DNA of 47,489 nt from Rhodoferax sp. (GCF_023701345.1 NZ_JAMPXE010000004.1:1-47489); one strand, 5' to 3'. Shown: positions 1 through 8,401, numbered from the stretch's first letter. Notes: generated by a model from the letters alone, not told the origin. Made by a program: numbers and translations.

Positions 1-231
1 GAGCCCCTCGCGCACCTTGGGCAGCATGGCCGCGCCCTGAGGCGTGAGCGCCAGCGCGCGTGTCAAGCGGTCACACAGGGGCCAGCCCAGCGACGTCTCC
101 AGCAGCGTGATCTGGTGGCTGACCGCGGTCGGCGTGACCGACAACTCCAGCGCTGCATTTTTGAAACTGAGGTGGCGCGCCGCTGCTTCAAAGGCACGCA
201 GCGCATTCAAAGGGGGCAAGCGGTAAGGCAT
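1..231 (-). CDS. LysR-type transcriptional regulator, N-terminal part (truncated by window edge)
   Basis: The reverse strand reads open from an ATG at 231 to the window edge, giving 77 residues. The start MPYRLPPLNALRAFEAAARH, followed by an HTH segment containing TPTAVSHQI and then LTPQG, is the classic winged-HTH DNA-binding domain of LysR regulators, close to the GcvA-like subgroup. The effector-binding domain lies outside the window. It is divergent from the small ORF at 350, so it may control that gene and itself from the roughly 118-bp gap, as LysR proteins often do. The family call is secure; the target is unknown. Confidence 0.9.
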   Translation of the reverse strand, partial: MPYRLPPLNALRAFEAAARHLSFKNAALELSVTPTAVSHQITLLETSLGWPLCDRLTRALALTPQGAAMLPKVREGL

Positions 232-349
232 GGATGAGTTTATGTCATGTGTTGCATGAGAATTGATCGTTTGCTGCATTGCAACACCAAAGCTATCGTA
301 GCACCGTGTCCTCAAGAGGGGCATTTATTTAGCCAAAGGATCCCACATC

Positions 350-535
350 ATGGAATACAGTTACATCGACATCGAAGCCAACATTCGTCTCGCAAAGGAA
401 TTGCGTGCCCAGGCTATGGCTGACTTTCTTGCAGCCGTCTACAAAAAAAGTGCGCAGTGGCTCAAGGGCCTGACCCAGCACAAACTGGACAAACACAGCG
501 CGCCAGTCAGCGCTCGCACCAAGGCCGTTTATTAA
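350..535 (+). CDS. Small conserved-looking hypothetical protein (61 aa)
   Basis: A 61-residue ORF starts at ATG 350 behind an AAAGGATC ribosome-binding-like stretch. The protein is amphipathic and helical: it opens with MEYSYIDIEANIRLAKELRA, continues with an Ala-rich helix and ends in a basic tail. No catalytic motif, signal peptide or membrane span is visible. Short proteins with an LRA-Q-A-M-A helix are, as far as I recall, common beside LysR genes in this family of bacteria, but no function is known to me. Its divergent position to the LysR gene suggests it is that regulator's target. Confidence 0.6.
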   Translation: MEYSYIDIEANIRLAKELRAQAMADFLAAVYKKSAQWLKGLTQHKLDKHSAPVSARTKAVY

Positions 536-562
536 GTTCAGCTTCACTGTGGGGGCGCTTGC

Positions 563-751
563 ATGAAAACCTTTTTTAGCCTGGTGAATTTTGTGGTCGG
601 CATCCTGTCACTGCTGATCGGGTTGGGTAACTTCCTGTTCCTGAGCAACAACCCGTCAGGTATCGTGGCAGGCGGGGTGGCCGTGGTGGTTGGCGCAAGC
701 TTTCTCTGGTTGGCCACGACGGCCTTGTTCAGCAGTCCCCGAAAAAGCTGA
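563..751 (+). CDS. Small two-helix membrane protein (62 aa)
   Basis: This 62-residue ORF begins 27 bp after the preceding small gene. It has two hydrophobic segments (about residues 5-27 and 34-56) separated by a polar Ser-Asn-Asn-Pro turn, and ends in a short basic tail (SPRKS). It is probably an inner-membrane protein of unknown role. The spacing suggests co-transcription with the 61-aa gene. The 170 bases that follow, up to the end of the next gene at 925, show no gene or clear terminator. Confidence 0.55.
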   Translation: MKTFFSLVNFVVGILSLLIGLGNFLFLSNNPSGIVAGGVAVVVGASFLWLATTALFSSPRKS

Positions 752-924
752 TCGCCCCGGGTTCACCGCAATGCGGCGGCAGCCAGCCATGCCAAAGGGC
801 AACATCCGACCAACCACAAGGTCGGCTACCGTTTCGTTTGCAGATTTGAGAAAATTCCCCGCCGATCAATGCGCTTTGCCAAATCAACTTCGGACTGGGG
901 TGACTCCAGCGCCAGTTCCAGACA

Positions 925-1890
925 TCAGGCCTGAGACAATACACGCAGGGGGGAACCATCCGCCGCCAGCGTCTCTCCCTTGCGCTCGGTGATCAGGCCG
1001 TAGGCGTGCGGCTGGCGGTGCAGGTCGAAGTCGAAGGTGGTGCGCTTGTACACGGAACAAAAGTCCAGGTCGCAACGGGCAATGGCCATCTCGTCGCCCT
1101 TGGTCAGGCAGCGCGCCACCACTTCGCCGGACGGGGCCACGATGCAACTGCCGCCGATGCTGTCCACGCCCTCTTCCATCCCGGCCTTGGCCACGCCCAC
1201 CACCCAGGTGCCGTTCTGATAAGCACCGGCCTGCATGGACAACTGGTTATGGAACAGCGACAGGTCGTCATGCGCCGGCGCGGGTGCGTTGTGCACCGGG
1301 GTGTTGTAGCCGATCAGCACCATCTCGACACCTTGCAGGCCCATCACGCGGTAAGTCTCGGCCCAGCGCCGGTCGTTGCATAGGGCCATGCCCATCACCC
1401 CGCCAAAAGCCTGCGTCACACCCCAGCCGGAGCCGGGGGTGAAGTAGCGTTTCTCCAGATGCTGGAAGCGCCGCCAGGGTTCATGCTCCCGGTGGCCGGG
1501 CAGGTGCACCTTGCGGTATTTGGCCACGATCTGGCCGCTGCGGTCCACCATGATGGAGGTGTTGTAGCGCACCTCGGCACCGGCCTCTTGCGCCAGTTCG
1601 GCGTAGCCCAGGTAAAAGCCCACGCCCAGCTTGCGCCCCAGGTCGAACAGCGGCTGTGTGGCGGTGTTGGGCATGGAGCGCTCAAAAAAACTGTTGACCT
1701 CGGCCTCGTCCTCGATGTACCAGCGCGGGAAGAAGGTAGTCAGCGCCAGTTCGGGAAAGACAATGAGCTGCGCGCCCACGGCGTGGGCCTGGTGCATGAG
1801 GTCGCACAGGCGCGCCACCACCTGGGTGCGGGAGTCTGCGCGTTGGATGGGGCCGAGTTGGCCGAGGGCGACGTTGAGGTAGCGTGGCAT
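925..1890 (-). CDS. Nitrilase-superfamily N-carbamoyl-D-amino acid hydrolase-like amidohydrolase
   Basis: This 321-residue cytosolic carbon-nitrogen hydrolase has the nitrilase catalytic triad where N-carbamoyl-D-amino acid amidohydrolase (DCase) has it: Glu47 (FPELAL), Lys127 (YRKVHLPG) and Cys171 (MALCNDRRW). The HREHEPWRRFQHLEKRYFTP stretch is typical of DCases. Such enzymes split N-carbamoyl amino acids into amino acid, CO2 and ammonia. It is the last gene of the minus-strand set RpiR-DpaL-M20-nitrilase, 31 bp after the M20 gene, so it probably removes a carbamoyl group from a precursor of 2,3-diaminopropionate. Family assignment is strong; substrate and stereochemistry are inferred. Confidence 0.87.
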   Translation of the reverse strand: MPRYLNVALGQLGPIQRADSRTQVVARLCDLMHQAHAVGAQLIVFPELALTTFFPRWYIEDEAEVNSFFERSMPNTATQPLFDLGRKLGVGFYLGYAELAQEAGAEVRYNTSIMVDRSGQIVAKYRKVHLPGHREHEPWRRFQHLEKRYFTPGSGWGVTQAFGGVMGMALCNDRRWAETYRVMGLQGVEMVLIGYNTPVHNAPAPAHDDLSLFHNQLSMQAGAYQNGTWVVGVAKAGMEEGVDSIGGSCIVAPSGEVVARCLTKGDEMAIARCDLDFCSVYKRTTFDFDLHRQPHAYGLITERKGETLAADGSPLRVLSQA

Positions 1891-1921
1891 AGAAGTGAAA
1901 ATTAGAAGTTAAGGGTAAAAG

Positions 1922-3157
1922 TCAGGAAGGGCGGTTGGCCAGCGCCAGCACCACTTGCAGCAGCACCTGCGCGCCGCGCAGCAGGTCGGCAGGTTCGGTG
2001 TGTTCGCGCACGTTGTGGCTGAGGCCGCCAACGCTGGGCACAAAGATCATGGCGCTGGGGCAGACACGGGCCAGCATTTGCGCGTCGTGCCCGGCGCCGC
2101 TGGGCATGCGCTGGTGGCTGCAGCCCAGGGCCTGCGCGTGTTGCTCCACCAGGTTCACCACCTTGGGGTCAAAGGCGACCGGCTCAAAGCGGGCCAGTGC
2201 GCGGGAACTGATGCGCACGCCCTCGGCCTGCGCTGCTTGCTGCGCATAGGCGTGCAGATCACTTTCGGCCTGCACCAGTGCGGCGCTGTCGGTGTTGCGC
2301 AGATCCACGGTGAACACGGCTTTTTGAGCGATGACGTTAACCAGATTCGGGCTGAGCCGCACGGCACCCACAGTGGCCAGTTGCCGTCCGCCCATGCGCT
2401 TGCTGAGGTCGCGCACAAACACCGCAACCTGGGCGGCCACCAGTGCAGCGTCGTGGCGCAGGGCCATGGGCGTGGTACCGGCGTGATTGGACTGGCCTTC
2501 CACGGTGAACTCGGTCCACGAGATGCCTTGCACGCCTTCGACCACGCCAATCTGCAAGTCCATTTGCTCCAGCACCGGGCCCTGTTCGATGTGCAGTTCC
2601 ACATAGCTGTCCACCACCGGCGCGCCCACGGCAGCGGTGCCCCGGTAGCCGATGCGCTCCAGTTCGGCCTGCACCGATGCGCCATCCACATCACAGGTGG
2701 CCAGTGCATCCTGCAGCGGCAGGCCGCCCACATAGACCAGGCTGCCCATCATGTCGGGCTGGAAACGCGCGCCTTCTTCGTTGGTGAACACGGCCACGGC
2801 CAAGGGGCGGCGGGTCTTGAGTCCGGCCTCGCGCAACGTGGCCACCACTTCCAAGCCGGCCAGCACGCCGTAATTGCCGTCGTACAGGCCGCCGGTGCGC
2901 ACGGTGTCGATGTGCGAGCCCATCATCACCGGGGGCAGGTCTTCGGTGCCGGGGAAGGTGCCGATGATGTTGCCAATGGCATCCACTTCCACGTGCATAC
3001 CCAGTTCGCGCATGCGTGCCACCGTCCAGTCGCGGCCTTGGGCGTCGGCATCGGTCAGGGCCAGGCGGTTGACGCCACCACCGGGCAGCGCGCCGATCCG
3101 GCCCAACGCCTGCAGGCTGGCCAGCAGGCGCTGGCCGTTGATTTGCGGGGCGCTCAT
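1922..3157 (-). CDS. M20-family Zn amidohydrolase (allantoate/N-carbamoyl-L-amino acid hydrolase type)
   Basis: This 411-residue protein carries the di-metal M20 site: His82 in GSHIDTV, Asp93 in YDGNYG, Glu127-Glu128 in TNEEGARF, His189 in ELHIEQGP and His381 in GGLSHN. The dimerisation-domain motif NHAGTTP at 224-230 is present. This is the pattern of the allantoate amidohydrolase / beta-ureidopropionase / L-N-carbamoylase group, which releases CO2 and ammonia from ureido acids. Its ATG overlaps the stop of the diaminopropionate lyase gene by 4 bp (ATGA), which implies translational coupling and a shared pathway. In E. coli the relative YgeY also sits beside DpaL (YgeX). Exact substrate unknown. 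Confidence 0.88.
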   Translation of the reverse strand: MSAPQINGQRLLASLQALGRIGALPGGGVNRLALTDADAQGRDWTVARMRELGMHVEVDAIGNIIGTFPGTEDLPPVMMGSHIDTVRTGGLYDGNYGVLAGLEVVATLREAGLKTRRPLAVAVFTNEEGARFQPDMMGSLVYVGGLPLQDALATCDVDGASVQAELERIGYRGTAAVGAPVVDSYVELHIEQGPVLEQMDLQIGVVEGVQGISWTEFTVEGQSNHAGTTPMALRHDAALVAAQVAVFVRDLSKRMGGRQLATVGAVRLSPNLVNVIAQKAVFTVDLRNTDSAALVQAESDLHAYAQQAAQAEGVRISSRALARFEPVAFDPKVVNLVEQHAQALGCSHQRMPSGAGHDAQMLARVCPSAMIFVPSVGGLSHNVREHTEPADLLRGAQVLLQVVLALANRPS

Positions 3158-4386
3158 GCCGGCGCTCCATCCTGTAGCACCTGGGCGGCGCTGCGGCCCA
3201 CCAGTTGCTGGTACAGCGCGGGGTCGGTATCGCCCTCGCTACCGAACAGCAGCGCGCGGCTGTCCGGGCCCAGACCTAACGATGCACGTGCGGTGCTGTC
3301 TTGCGCGATGAGCAGGGCCGCCGCCAGGCCCGCCACGGCGGACTCGCCCGCCACAATGACCGGATCACCACCCTGCGGGCTGGCCAGCAGGCGCATGGCA
3401 TCGACAGCAGCCGCATCGGGGATGGTGCAAAAGGCGTTGGCGCCGGTGGCAAGAACGTCCCAGGCCAGTAGCGACACCTCACCGCACGCCAGGCCGGCCA
3501 TTAGCGTGTCCAGATCACCCTTGACCGCCACCACCGCACCGGCGCGCGCACTTTGCAGCAGGCAGTCGGCGCGCTCGGGCTCCACCACCACAAACACCGG
3601 GCGCTGCTCGGCATTACGTTCCCAGAAATAAGCGCACACCGCCGCCGCAAAGCCGCCCACCCCGGCTTGCACAAACACATGCGTGGGCCACTGCGGCAGG
3701 GCGCTGACGGCCTCATGCACCATGAGCTGGTAGCCCTGCATCACGTCGCGCGGAATGTCCATGTAGCCGGGGTAAGAGGTGTCGGAGATCACAAACCAGC
3801 CATTGGCGTTTGCATCGCGGTCGGCCTGCTGCACCGCGTCGTCGTAATTGCCGTCGGTGCGCACCACCTGCGCGCCGTAGCGGGCAATGGCTTCCTTGCG
3901 CCCCTCGCTGACGCTGGCATGGATGTAGATGACGCAGCGGCAGCCCAGCATCTGCGCGCCCCAGGCCACCGAGCGGCCATGGTTGCCGTCGGTGGCGCAG
4001 GTGACCGTGATGTCGGCACAGGCCTGGCGCAGTGCGGGATCGTTCTGCAGGTCGGTGTGACTCACGTTGCGGTCCAGGCGCTGCCCCAGTTCGCGGCACA
4101 GCAGGCGCGCCACGGCATAGGCGCCGCCCAGCGCCTTGAAGCTGCCCAGGCCGAAACGCGAGCCTTCGTCCTTGTAGTGGATGCTGGCCACGCCTGCAGC
4201 GCGGGCCAGCCCGGGCAAGGCACACAAGGGCGTCACGGCATAACCGGGCCAGGAGGTAATGACGGCCCGGGCCTGCGCCAGCGCGGCATCACTGAGCAGG
4301 GTGCCGCGGTGCACGCCGTAGGGCTCGGCGGCCTGGAAGCGGAGATTGGTCAGCAGCGTGAACGGGTATTGGGGTAAATGTTTCAT
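3154..4386 (-). CDS. dpaL: 2,3-diaminopropionate ammonia-lyase
   Basis: PLP-dependent fold-type II lyase, 410 residues from the ATG at 4386. DpaL converts 2,3-diaminopropionate (both enantiomers, in the E. coli enzyme) to pyruvate and two ammonia. Visible motifs match the family: Lys84 in GLGSFKALGGAYA (Schiff-base lysine), TDGNHGRSVAWGAQ, VQAGVGG, LMAGLACGE and the C-terminal SEGDTDPALY phosphate-binding region. An in-frame ATG at 4434 would add 16 residues and overlap the regulator gene by 35 bp. I prefer 4386, 13 bp after that gene's stop, because the protein then starts like its relatives. It is coupled to the downstream M20 hydrolase. Confidence 0.88.
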   Translation of the reverse strand: MKHLPQYPFTLLTNLRFQAAEPYGVHRGTLLSDAALAQARAVITSWPGYAVTPLCALPGLARAAGVASIHYKDEGSRFGLGSFKALGGAYAVARLLCRELGQRLDRNVSHTDLQNDPALRQACADITVTCATDGNHGRSVAWGAQMLGCRCVIYIHASVSEGRKEAIARYGAQVVRTDGNYDDAVQQADRDANANGWFVISDTSYPGYMDIPRDVMQGYQLMVHEAVSALPQWPTHVFVQAGVGGFAAAVCAYFWERNAEQRPVFVVVEPERADCLLQSARAGAVVAVKGDLDTLMAGLACGEVSLLAWDVLATGANAFCTIPDAAAVDAMRLLASPQGGDPVIVAGESAVAGLAAALLIAQDSTARASLGLGPDSRALLFGSEGDTDPALYQQLVGRSAAQVLQDGAPA

Positions 4387-4399
4387 GGGAGTGCCTGGT

Positions 4400-5263
4400 T
4401 CAAGGAGAAGATTCAAGGTCGGCCAGTTGGGCATGGACCTGCTCGATGGCAGCCATGCGGGCGCGGGCTTTTTTGGGTAGATGGGCCAATGTGGCGGTGG
4501 CCAGGTAGTTGATGAGGCTGATGGCGCTCACGTAGGAGTCAAAAATCGGCTCGTCCTGCGGCGGGCAGATGAACAGGGCCTGGGCCCGCGCCGCCAGCGC
4601 CGACACACGGGCGTCGCTCAGCAGCACCAGCTCGGCACCAGCATCGCAGGCAATACCCACCACTTGGGACAGGCGGCGGGTGCGACGGCGAAAGTCCATC
4701 GCCAGCAGCACGTCATGCGGCTTGATTTCAGCCAGCAGCTCGGCATCTTCACCCGCACCTTCGTTCAGCAAGTGGACCTCGGCCCGCACCTGGGACAGCA
4801 AGGCCCGCGCATAAGACGCGGCCATGTAACCATTGCGATAGCCCACCACCCAGACACGCCGCGCACCTGCCAGCAGCCTGGCCGCCTGCTGCACGCCCTG
4901 GTCGGTCACGCTGTCGGCCAGCGCCTGCAACTGCTGCGCGTCTTGCGCAATATGCTGTTGCAGCGGACTGCCACGCGTGCCCTGCTGCGCCATGCGGTAC
5001 AACGGCGAGGGCGCGGGCACGCCCTTGCGCTGGTGCTGGCGAAAGGCCTGAAAGTCGGCAAACCCGACCCGCTTGAAAAAGCGTGCCGTGCTGGCCTTGG
5101 AGACACCGGCCAGCGCTGCCAGCTCGGTGGCGCTGTAGGCCAGCAGGTCTTGTTCATGAGCCAGCACCACGTCGGCCAACTTGCGGTCAGCCAGCGACAG
5201 GGCCTCGTATTGGGCCTGAATGCGCTCGCGCAGGGAGATGGTCGTGGTCATGGTCATGGTCAT
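4400..5263 (-). CDS. RpiR-family transcriptional regulator (HTH + SIS domain)
   Basis: The protein has an N-terminal RpiR-type HTH (LADVVLAHEQDLLAYSATEL, then AGVSKASTARFFKRVGF) followed by a SIS sugar-isomerase-fold effector domain (about residues 115-260, with RRVWVVGYRNGYMAA). It is probably the local regulator of the catabolic genes it precedes and of the divergent transporter. The start is uncertain: ATG 5314 is the longest choice, and a run of ATGs at 5263, 5257 and 5251 comes from a GTCATG tandem repeat. I chose 5263 because the family begins near MTTTISLRERIQ; no start has a good ribosome-binding site. Paired GAAAC palindromes lie just upstream. Confidence 0.83.
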   Translation of the reverse strand: MTMTMTTTISLRERIQAQYEALSLADRKLADVVLAHEQDLLAYSATELAALAGVSKASTARFFKRVGFADFQAFRQHQRKGVPAPSPLYRMAQQGTRGSPLQQHIAQDAQQLQALADSVTDQGVQQAARLLAGARRVWVVGYRNGYMAASYARALLSQVRAEVHLLNEGAGEDAELLAEIKPHDVLLAMDFRRRTRRLSQVVGIACDAGAELVLLSDARVSALAARAQALFICPPQDEPIFDSYVSAISLINYLATATLAHLPKKARARMAAIEQVHAQLADLESSP

Positions 5264-5324
5264 GGCAGGGTGGCTGACAGGTTTTGGTGCCGGCATCCCC
5301 AAAACAGGGCACATGCACCATTGA

Positions 5325-5338
5325 GAAACATATGTTTC
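5325..5338. promoter_or_regulatory. Candidate RpiR operator 1
   Basis: GAAACATATGTTTC is a perfect 14-bp palindrome in the divergent region between the RpiR regulator and the ABC transporter. RpiR-family operators are often of the GAAA-N-TTTC type. It lies 147 bp before the transporter binding-protein start and 62 bp before the preferred regulator start. Confidence 0.55.
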
Positions 5339-5354
5339 ATATATTTAATGCGAA

Positions 5355-5368
5355 GAAACGAATATTTC
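5355..5368. promoter_or_regulatory. Candidate RpiR operator 2
   Basis: GAAACGAATATTTC has the same outer GAAA and TTTC arms as the palindrome at 5325 and is placed exactly 30 bp downstream, about three helical turns. Two sites on the same DNA face would suit cooperative binding by a dimeric or tetrameric SIS-domain regulator. Confidence 0.5.
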
Positions 5369-5471
5369 ATATTGTCCACCATCTGCTTGCAAGGGCAATG
5401 CCAGGCGGAATAGGTGGCACACATCTTGCGCAAGGTTTGGCGTGTCCCATTCTTTTTTACAGGAACCCTCC

Positions 5472-6269
5472 ATGAAATTCAAATCGCTCTCCACCCTGGC
5501 TGGTTTGCTTGCCAGCGCCGTTTTGACCCTGGCAACGCCGGCCCACGCGGCGGATGAATCACTTTCCGCCGTGCTGGCCAAGAAGTCGATTGCCCTGGGC
5601 GTGGCCTCCGACTTTCCGCCCTATGGCTACATGGGCCCCGATTTCAAACTCACCGGCGTGGATGTGGCCACGGCGCAGTTGATCGCCGACAAGCTGGGCG
5701 TGAAAGCCGAACTGGTGCCGGTGAGCACGCCCAACCGCATTCCCTACCTGCAGACCAAGAAGATTGACCTGATCGTCTCGGCGCTGGGCAAGAACCCCGA
5801 GCGCGAAAAGGTGATTGACTTCACCGTGGCCTACGCACCGTTCTTCCAGGCCGTGTTCGGTCCCAAGGCACTCAATATCAAGAGCTTTGACGACCTGGCG
5901 GGCAAGAGCATTGCCGTGACCCGCGGCACCATTCAGGACGATGTGCTGCAAAAGGTGGCCCCGCCGACGCTGAAGATCCAGCGCTTTGAAGACGACTCCA
6001 CCACCGTGGCCGCCTTCATCTCGCAACAGACCCAACTGCTGGCCACCGGCGCTGCCGTGGCGGCAGCTGCCGTGCAAAAGAACCCCCAGGTGCAGGCCGA
6101 ATACAAGCTGCTGCTGAAAGACTCACCCAACTTCATCGGCGTACGCAAGGGTGAAACCGCGCTGCTGACCAGGGTAAACGAGATTCTGCGCGCCGCCAAG
6201 GCCGACGGCACGCTGGAGCAGTACGCGCAAAAATGGCTGGGCCGCGGCACCGGCGTGCTGCCGGACTAA
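5472..6269 (+). CDS. Polar amino acid ABC transporter, periplasmic substrate-binding protein
   Basis: This 265-residue SBP_bac_3 family protein starts at ATG 5472, preceded by ACAGGAACC. An upstream in-frame ATG at 5442 would place non-signal sequence before the signal peptide, so I rejected it. Residues 1-26 form a signal peptide ending in TPAHA-AD. The mature domain has ASDFPPYGYM, a GVDVATAQLIADKLG lobe and the GNxxER-like ALGKNPEREKVIDFT motif typical of cationic or polar amino acid binders. It is the first gene of the binding protein-permease-permease-ATPase operon. It is divergent from the diaminopropionate cluster, so a ureido amino acid is the likely ligand (inference). Confidence 0.88.
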   Translation: MKFKSLSTLAGLLASAVLTLATPAHAADESLSAVLAKKSIALGVASDFPPYGYMGPDFKLTGVDVATAQLIADKLGVKAELVPVSTPNRIPYLQTKKIDLIVSALGKNPEREKVIDFTVAYAPFFQAVFGPKALNIKSFDDLAGKSIAVTRGTIQDDVLQKVAPPTLKIQRFEDDSTTVAAFISQQTQLLATGAAVAAAAVQKNPQVQAEYKLLLKDSPNFIGVRKGETALLTRVNEILRAAKADGTLEQYAQKWLGRGTGVLPD

Positions 6270-6320
6270 GCACGCATCCCCTTCCTCACCCCATCGCTCG
6301 TACCGCCCACCTGAATTGCC

Positions 6321-6983
6321 ATGATTGAATTTGACTTTGCCGTGGTGCTGGCCCAGTGGCCCATGCTTTTGCGTGGGCTGGGCCTGACGGTGGCGCTCAC
6401 TGTTGTTTCGGCCGTGCTGGGGGCCTTGTTGGGTACCGCGTGTGCCTGGGCGCGGCTGCATGGCAGCCCGATCTTGAAACATGTGGTGGGCGGTTATGTG
6501 GAACTGATGCGCAACACACCCTTCATCATCCAACTGTTCTTCATTTTCTTTGGCCTGCCGTCGCTGGGTCTGCGCTTGTCGGTGGAGGTGGCGAGCGTAC
6601 TGGCCATGGTGTTTAACCTGGGGGCCTATGCCTGTGAGATCGTACGCGCCGGCTTGCAATCCACACCCAGGGGCCAGCTCGAAGCGGCCATGAGCCTGGC
6701 GCTGACACCGTGGCAAATTTTCTCGCGCGTGGTGCTGCCACCGGCACTGGCACGCATCTGGCCGGCGCTCGTGAGCCAGATCATCATCGTCATGCTGGGC
6801 TCGGCGGTCTGTGGCCAGATCTCGGCGGAAGAATTGTCACAGGCGGCCAATTTGATTTCGAGCCGCACCTTCCGCAGTTTTGAGTCCTACATCATCGTGA
6901 CCGTCATCTACCTGCTGTTGGCGATTGCGCTGCGGCAGTTGTTGTACTGGGTCGGACCGCGCTTCATTTTTGTCAGCCGCTAA
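6321..6983 (+). CDS. Amino acid ABC transporter permease (HisM/GlnP type)
   Basis: Inner-membrane permease of 220 residues with about five hydrophobic segments. It carries the polar amino acid transporter signature MRNTPFIIQLFFIFFGLP and the EAA loop EIVRAGLQSTPRGQLEAAMSL that contacts the ATPase. It lies 51 bp after the binding-protein gene and 11 bp before the second permease, so all four genes should form one operon. The two permeases are expected to form a heterodimer. Confidence 0.9.
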   Translation: MIEFDFAVVLAQWPMLLRGLGLTVALTVVSAVLGALLGTACAWARLHGSPILKHVVGGYVELMRNTPFIIQLFFIFFGLPSLGLRLSVEVASVLAMVFNLGAYACEIVRAGLQSTPRGQLEAAMSLALTPWQIFSRVVLPPALARIWPALVSQIIIVMLGSAVCGQISAEELSQAANLISSRTFRSFESYIIVTVIYLLLAIALRQLLYWVGPRFIFVSR

Positions 6984-6994
6984 CGGGCACCGCC

Positions 6995-7639
6995 ATGGTT
7001 CAATTTTCACTCTGGGACATTTTCACCTTCTTGCTGGGCGCCCTGCGCTGGACGGCGGCACTGTCACTGATTGCTTTCATCGGCGGTGGCCTGGTGGGCA
7101 TGGGCCTGCTCATGCTGCGTTTTACCAAGCTGCGCGGCGCGGCCACGGCGGTGGCCTGGTACGTGCAGATCTTTCAGGGCACACCGCTGCTGATGCAGCT
7201 CTTTCTGGTGTACTTCGGCCTGGCGCTGCTGGGCATGGACACCTCACCGCTGGTGTCGGCCGCCATCTGCCTCACGCTCTATGCCAGCGCCTACCTGACC
7301 GAAATCTGGCGCGGCTGTGTGAACGCCATCCCCAAAGGCCAGTGGGAAGCCTCAACCAGCCTGGCAATGAACTTCACACAACAGATGCGTCATGTGATCC
7401 TGCCCCAGGCCTTGCGCTTGGGCGTTGCGCCCACGGTGGGTTTTCTGGTGCAGATCATCAAGGGCACGGCGCTGGCCTCGGTCATTGGTTTTGTCGAATT
7501 GACCAAAGCCGGGCAAATGATCTCCAACGCCACCTACCAACCGTTTCTGGCCTATACCTTCGTTGGCCTTTTGTACTTTGTGCTGTGCTACCCGCTGTCG
7601 TGGTGGAGCCAGCGACTTGAAAACCGCCGTCTGGCCTGA
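6995..7639 (+). CDS. Amino acid ABC transporter permease (second subunit)
   Basis: This 214-residue inner-membrane protein is paralogous to the preceding permease. It has the family signature FQGTPLLMQLFLVYFGLALL and the EAA loop EIWRGCVNAIPKGQWEASTSL, with five predicted membrane spans. It pairs with the permease at 6321 and is followed 3 bp later by the ATPase gene. Confidence 0.9.
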   Translation: MVQFSLWDIFTFLLGALRWTAALSLIAFIGGGLVGMGLLMLRFTKLRGAATAVAWYVQIFQGTPLLMQLFLVYFGLALLGMDTSPLVSAAICLTLYASAYLTEIWRGCVNAIPKGQWEASTSLAMNFTQQMRHVILPQALRLGVAPTVGFLVQIIKGTALASVIGFVELTKAGQMISNATYQPFLAYTFVGLLYFVLCYPLSWWSQRLENRRLA

Positions 7640-7642
7640 TTT

Positions 7643-8401
7643 ATGACCCCATCCTCTACCCCCCCGTTTGCGCTGGTTGACATTCGCGGCCTGCACAAGA
7701 GTTTTGGCCCCACCGAAGTGCTCAAGGGCATAGACCTGCAGGTCGGACGCAAGGAAGTGGTTTGCATCATCGGCAAAAGCGGCTCGGGCAAGAGCACGCT
7801 GCTGCGCTGCATCAACGGGCTGGAAACCTTTGAGCGCGGCAGTCTGGCCGTGGACGGCCAGGCCCTGCAACACACCGATGCCAATGCCATGCGCGAGTTG
7901 CGCCAGCAAGTGGGCATGATTTTTCAAAGTTTCAACCTGTTTCCGCACCTGAGTGCAGGGCGCAACGTGATGCTGGCCCCGACCCTGGTCAAGGATTTGC
8001 CCAAGGAAGACGCCCGTGCACGCGCCCAGGCACTGCTGGACCGCGTGGGATTGGGCAGCCTGTTTGACCGCATGCCCGAACAGCTATCGGGCGGGCAGCA
8101 GCAGCGTGTGGCCATTGCCCGCGCGCTGGCCATGGCACCGACCGTGCTGTTGTGCGATGAGATCACCTCGGCCCTGGACCCGGAACTGGTGGGTGAAGTA
8201 TTGCAGGTGGTGGAGATGCTGGCCAATGAGGGCATGACGCTGATTCTGGTCACGCATGAGATGGCCTTTGCCCGCAAGGTGAGTGACCGCGTGGTCTTCA
8301 TGCACCAGGGTCTGATCCACGAAGCGGGTACGCCCGATGAAATATTCAACCGTCCCCAAACGCCTGAACTGCAGCAGTTCCTGTCGGCTTTGCGCGAGTG
8401 A
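7643..8401 (+). CDS. Amino acid ABC transporter ATP-binding protein
   Basis: This 252-residue ABC ATPase of the GlnQ/HisP group has all expected motifs: Walker A GKSGSGKST, Q-loop FQSFNLFPHLSAGRNV, signature LSGGQQQRV, Walker B VLLCDEITSALDPE and switch His in LVTHEMAFA. It energises the transporter at 5472-7639. It is the last gene of the operon, and a strong bidirectional terminator follows at 8439. Confidence 0.92.
   Translation: MTPSSTPPFALVDIRGLHKSFGPTEVLKGIDLQVGRKEVVCIIGKSGSGKSTLLRCINGLETFERGSLAVDGQALQHTDANAMRELRQQVGMIFQSFNLFPHLSAGRNVMLAPTLVKDLPKEDARARAQALLDRVGLGSLFDRMPEQLSGGQQQRVAIARALAMAPTVLLCDEITSALDPELVGEVLQVVEMLANEGMTLILVTHEMAFARKVSDRVVFMHQGLIHEAGTPDEIFNRPQTPELQQFLSALRE

Noticed and set aside
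1955-3631. Long plus-strand open frame (558 codons)
   Set aside because: It is antisense to the M20 and dpaL genes; the His-, Ala- and Gly-rich translation is typical of a GC-rich shadow frame and has no domain.
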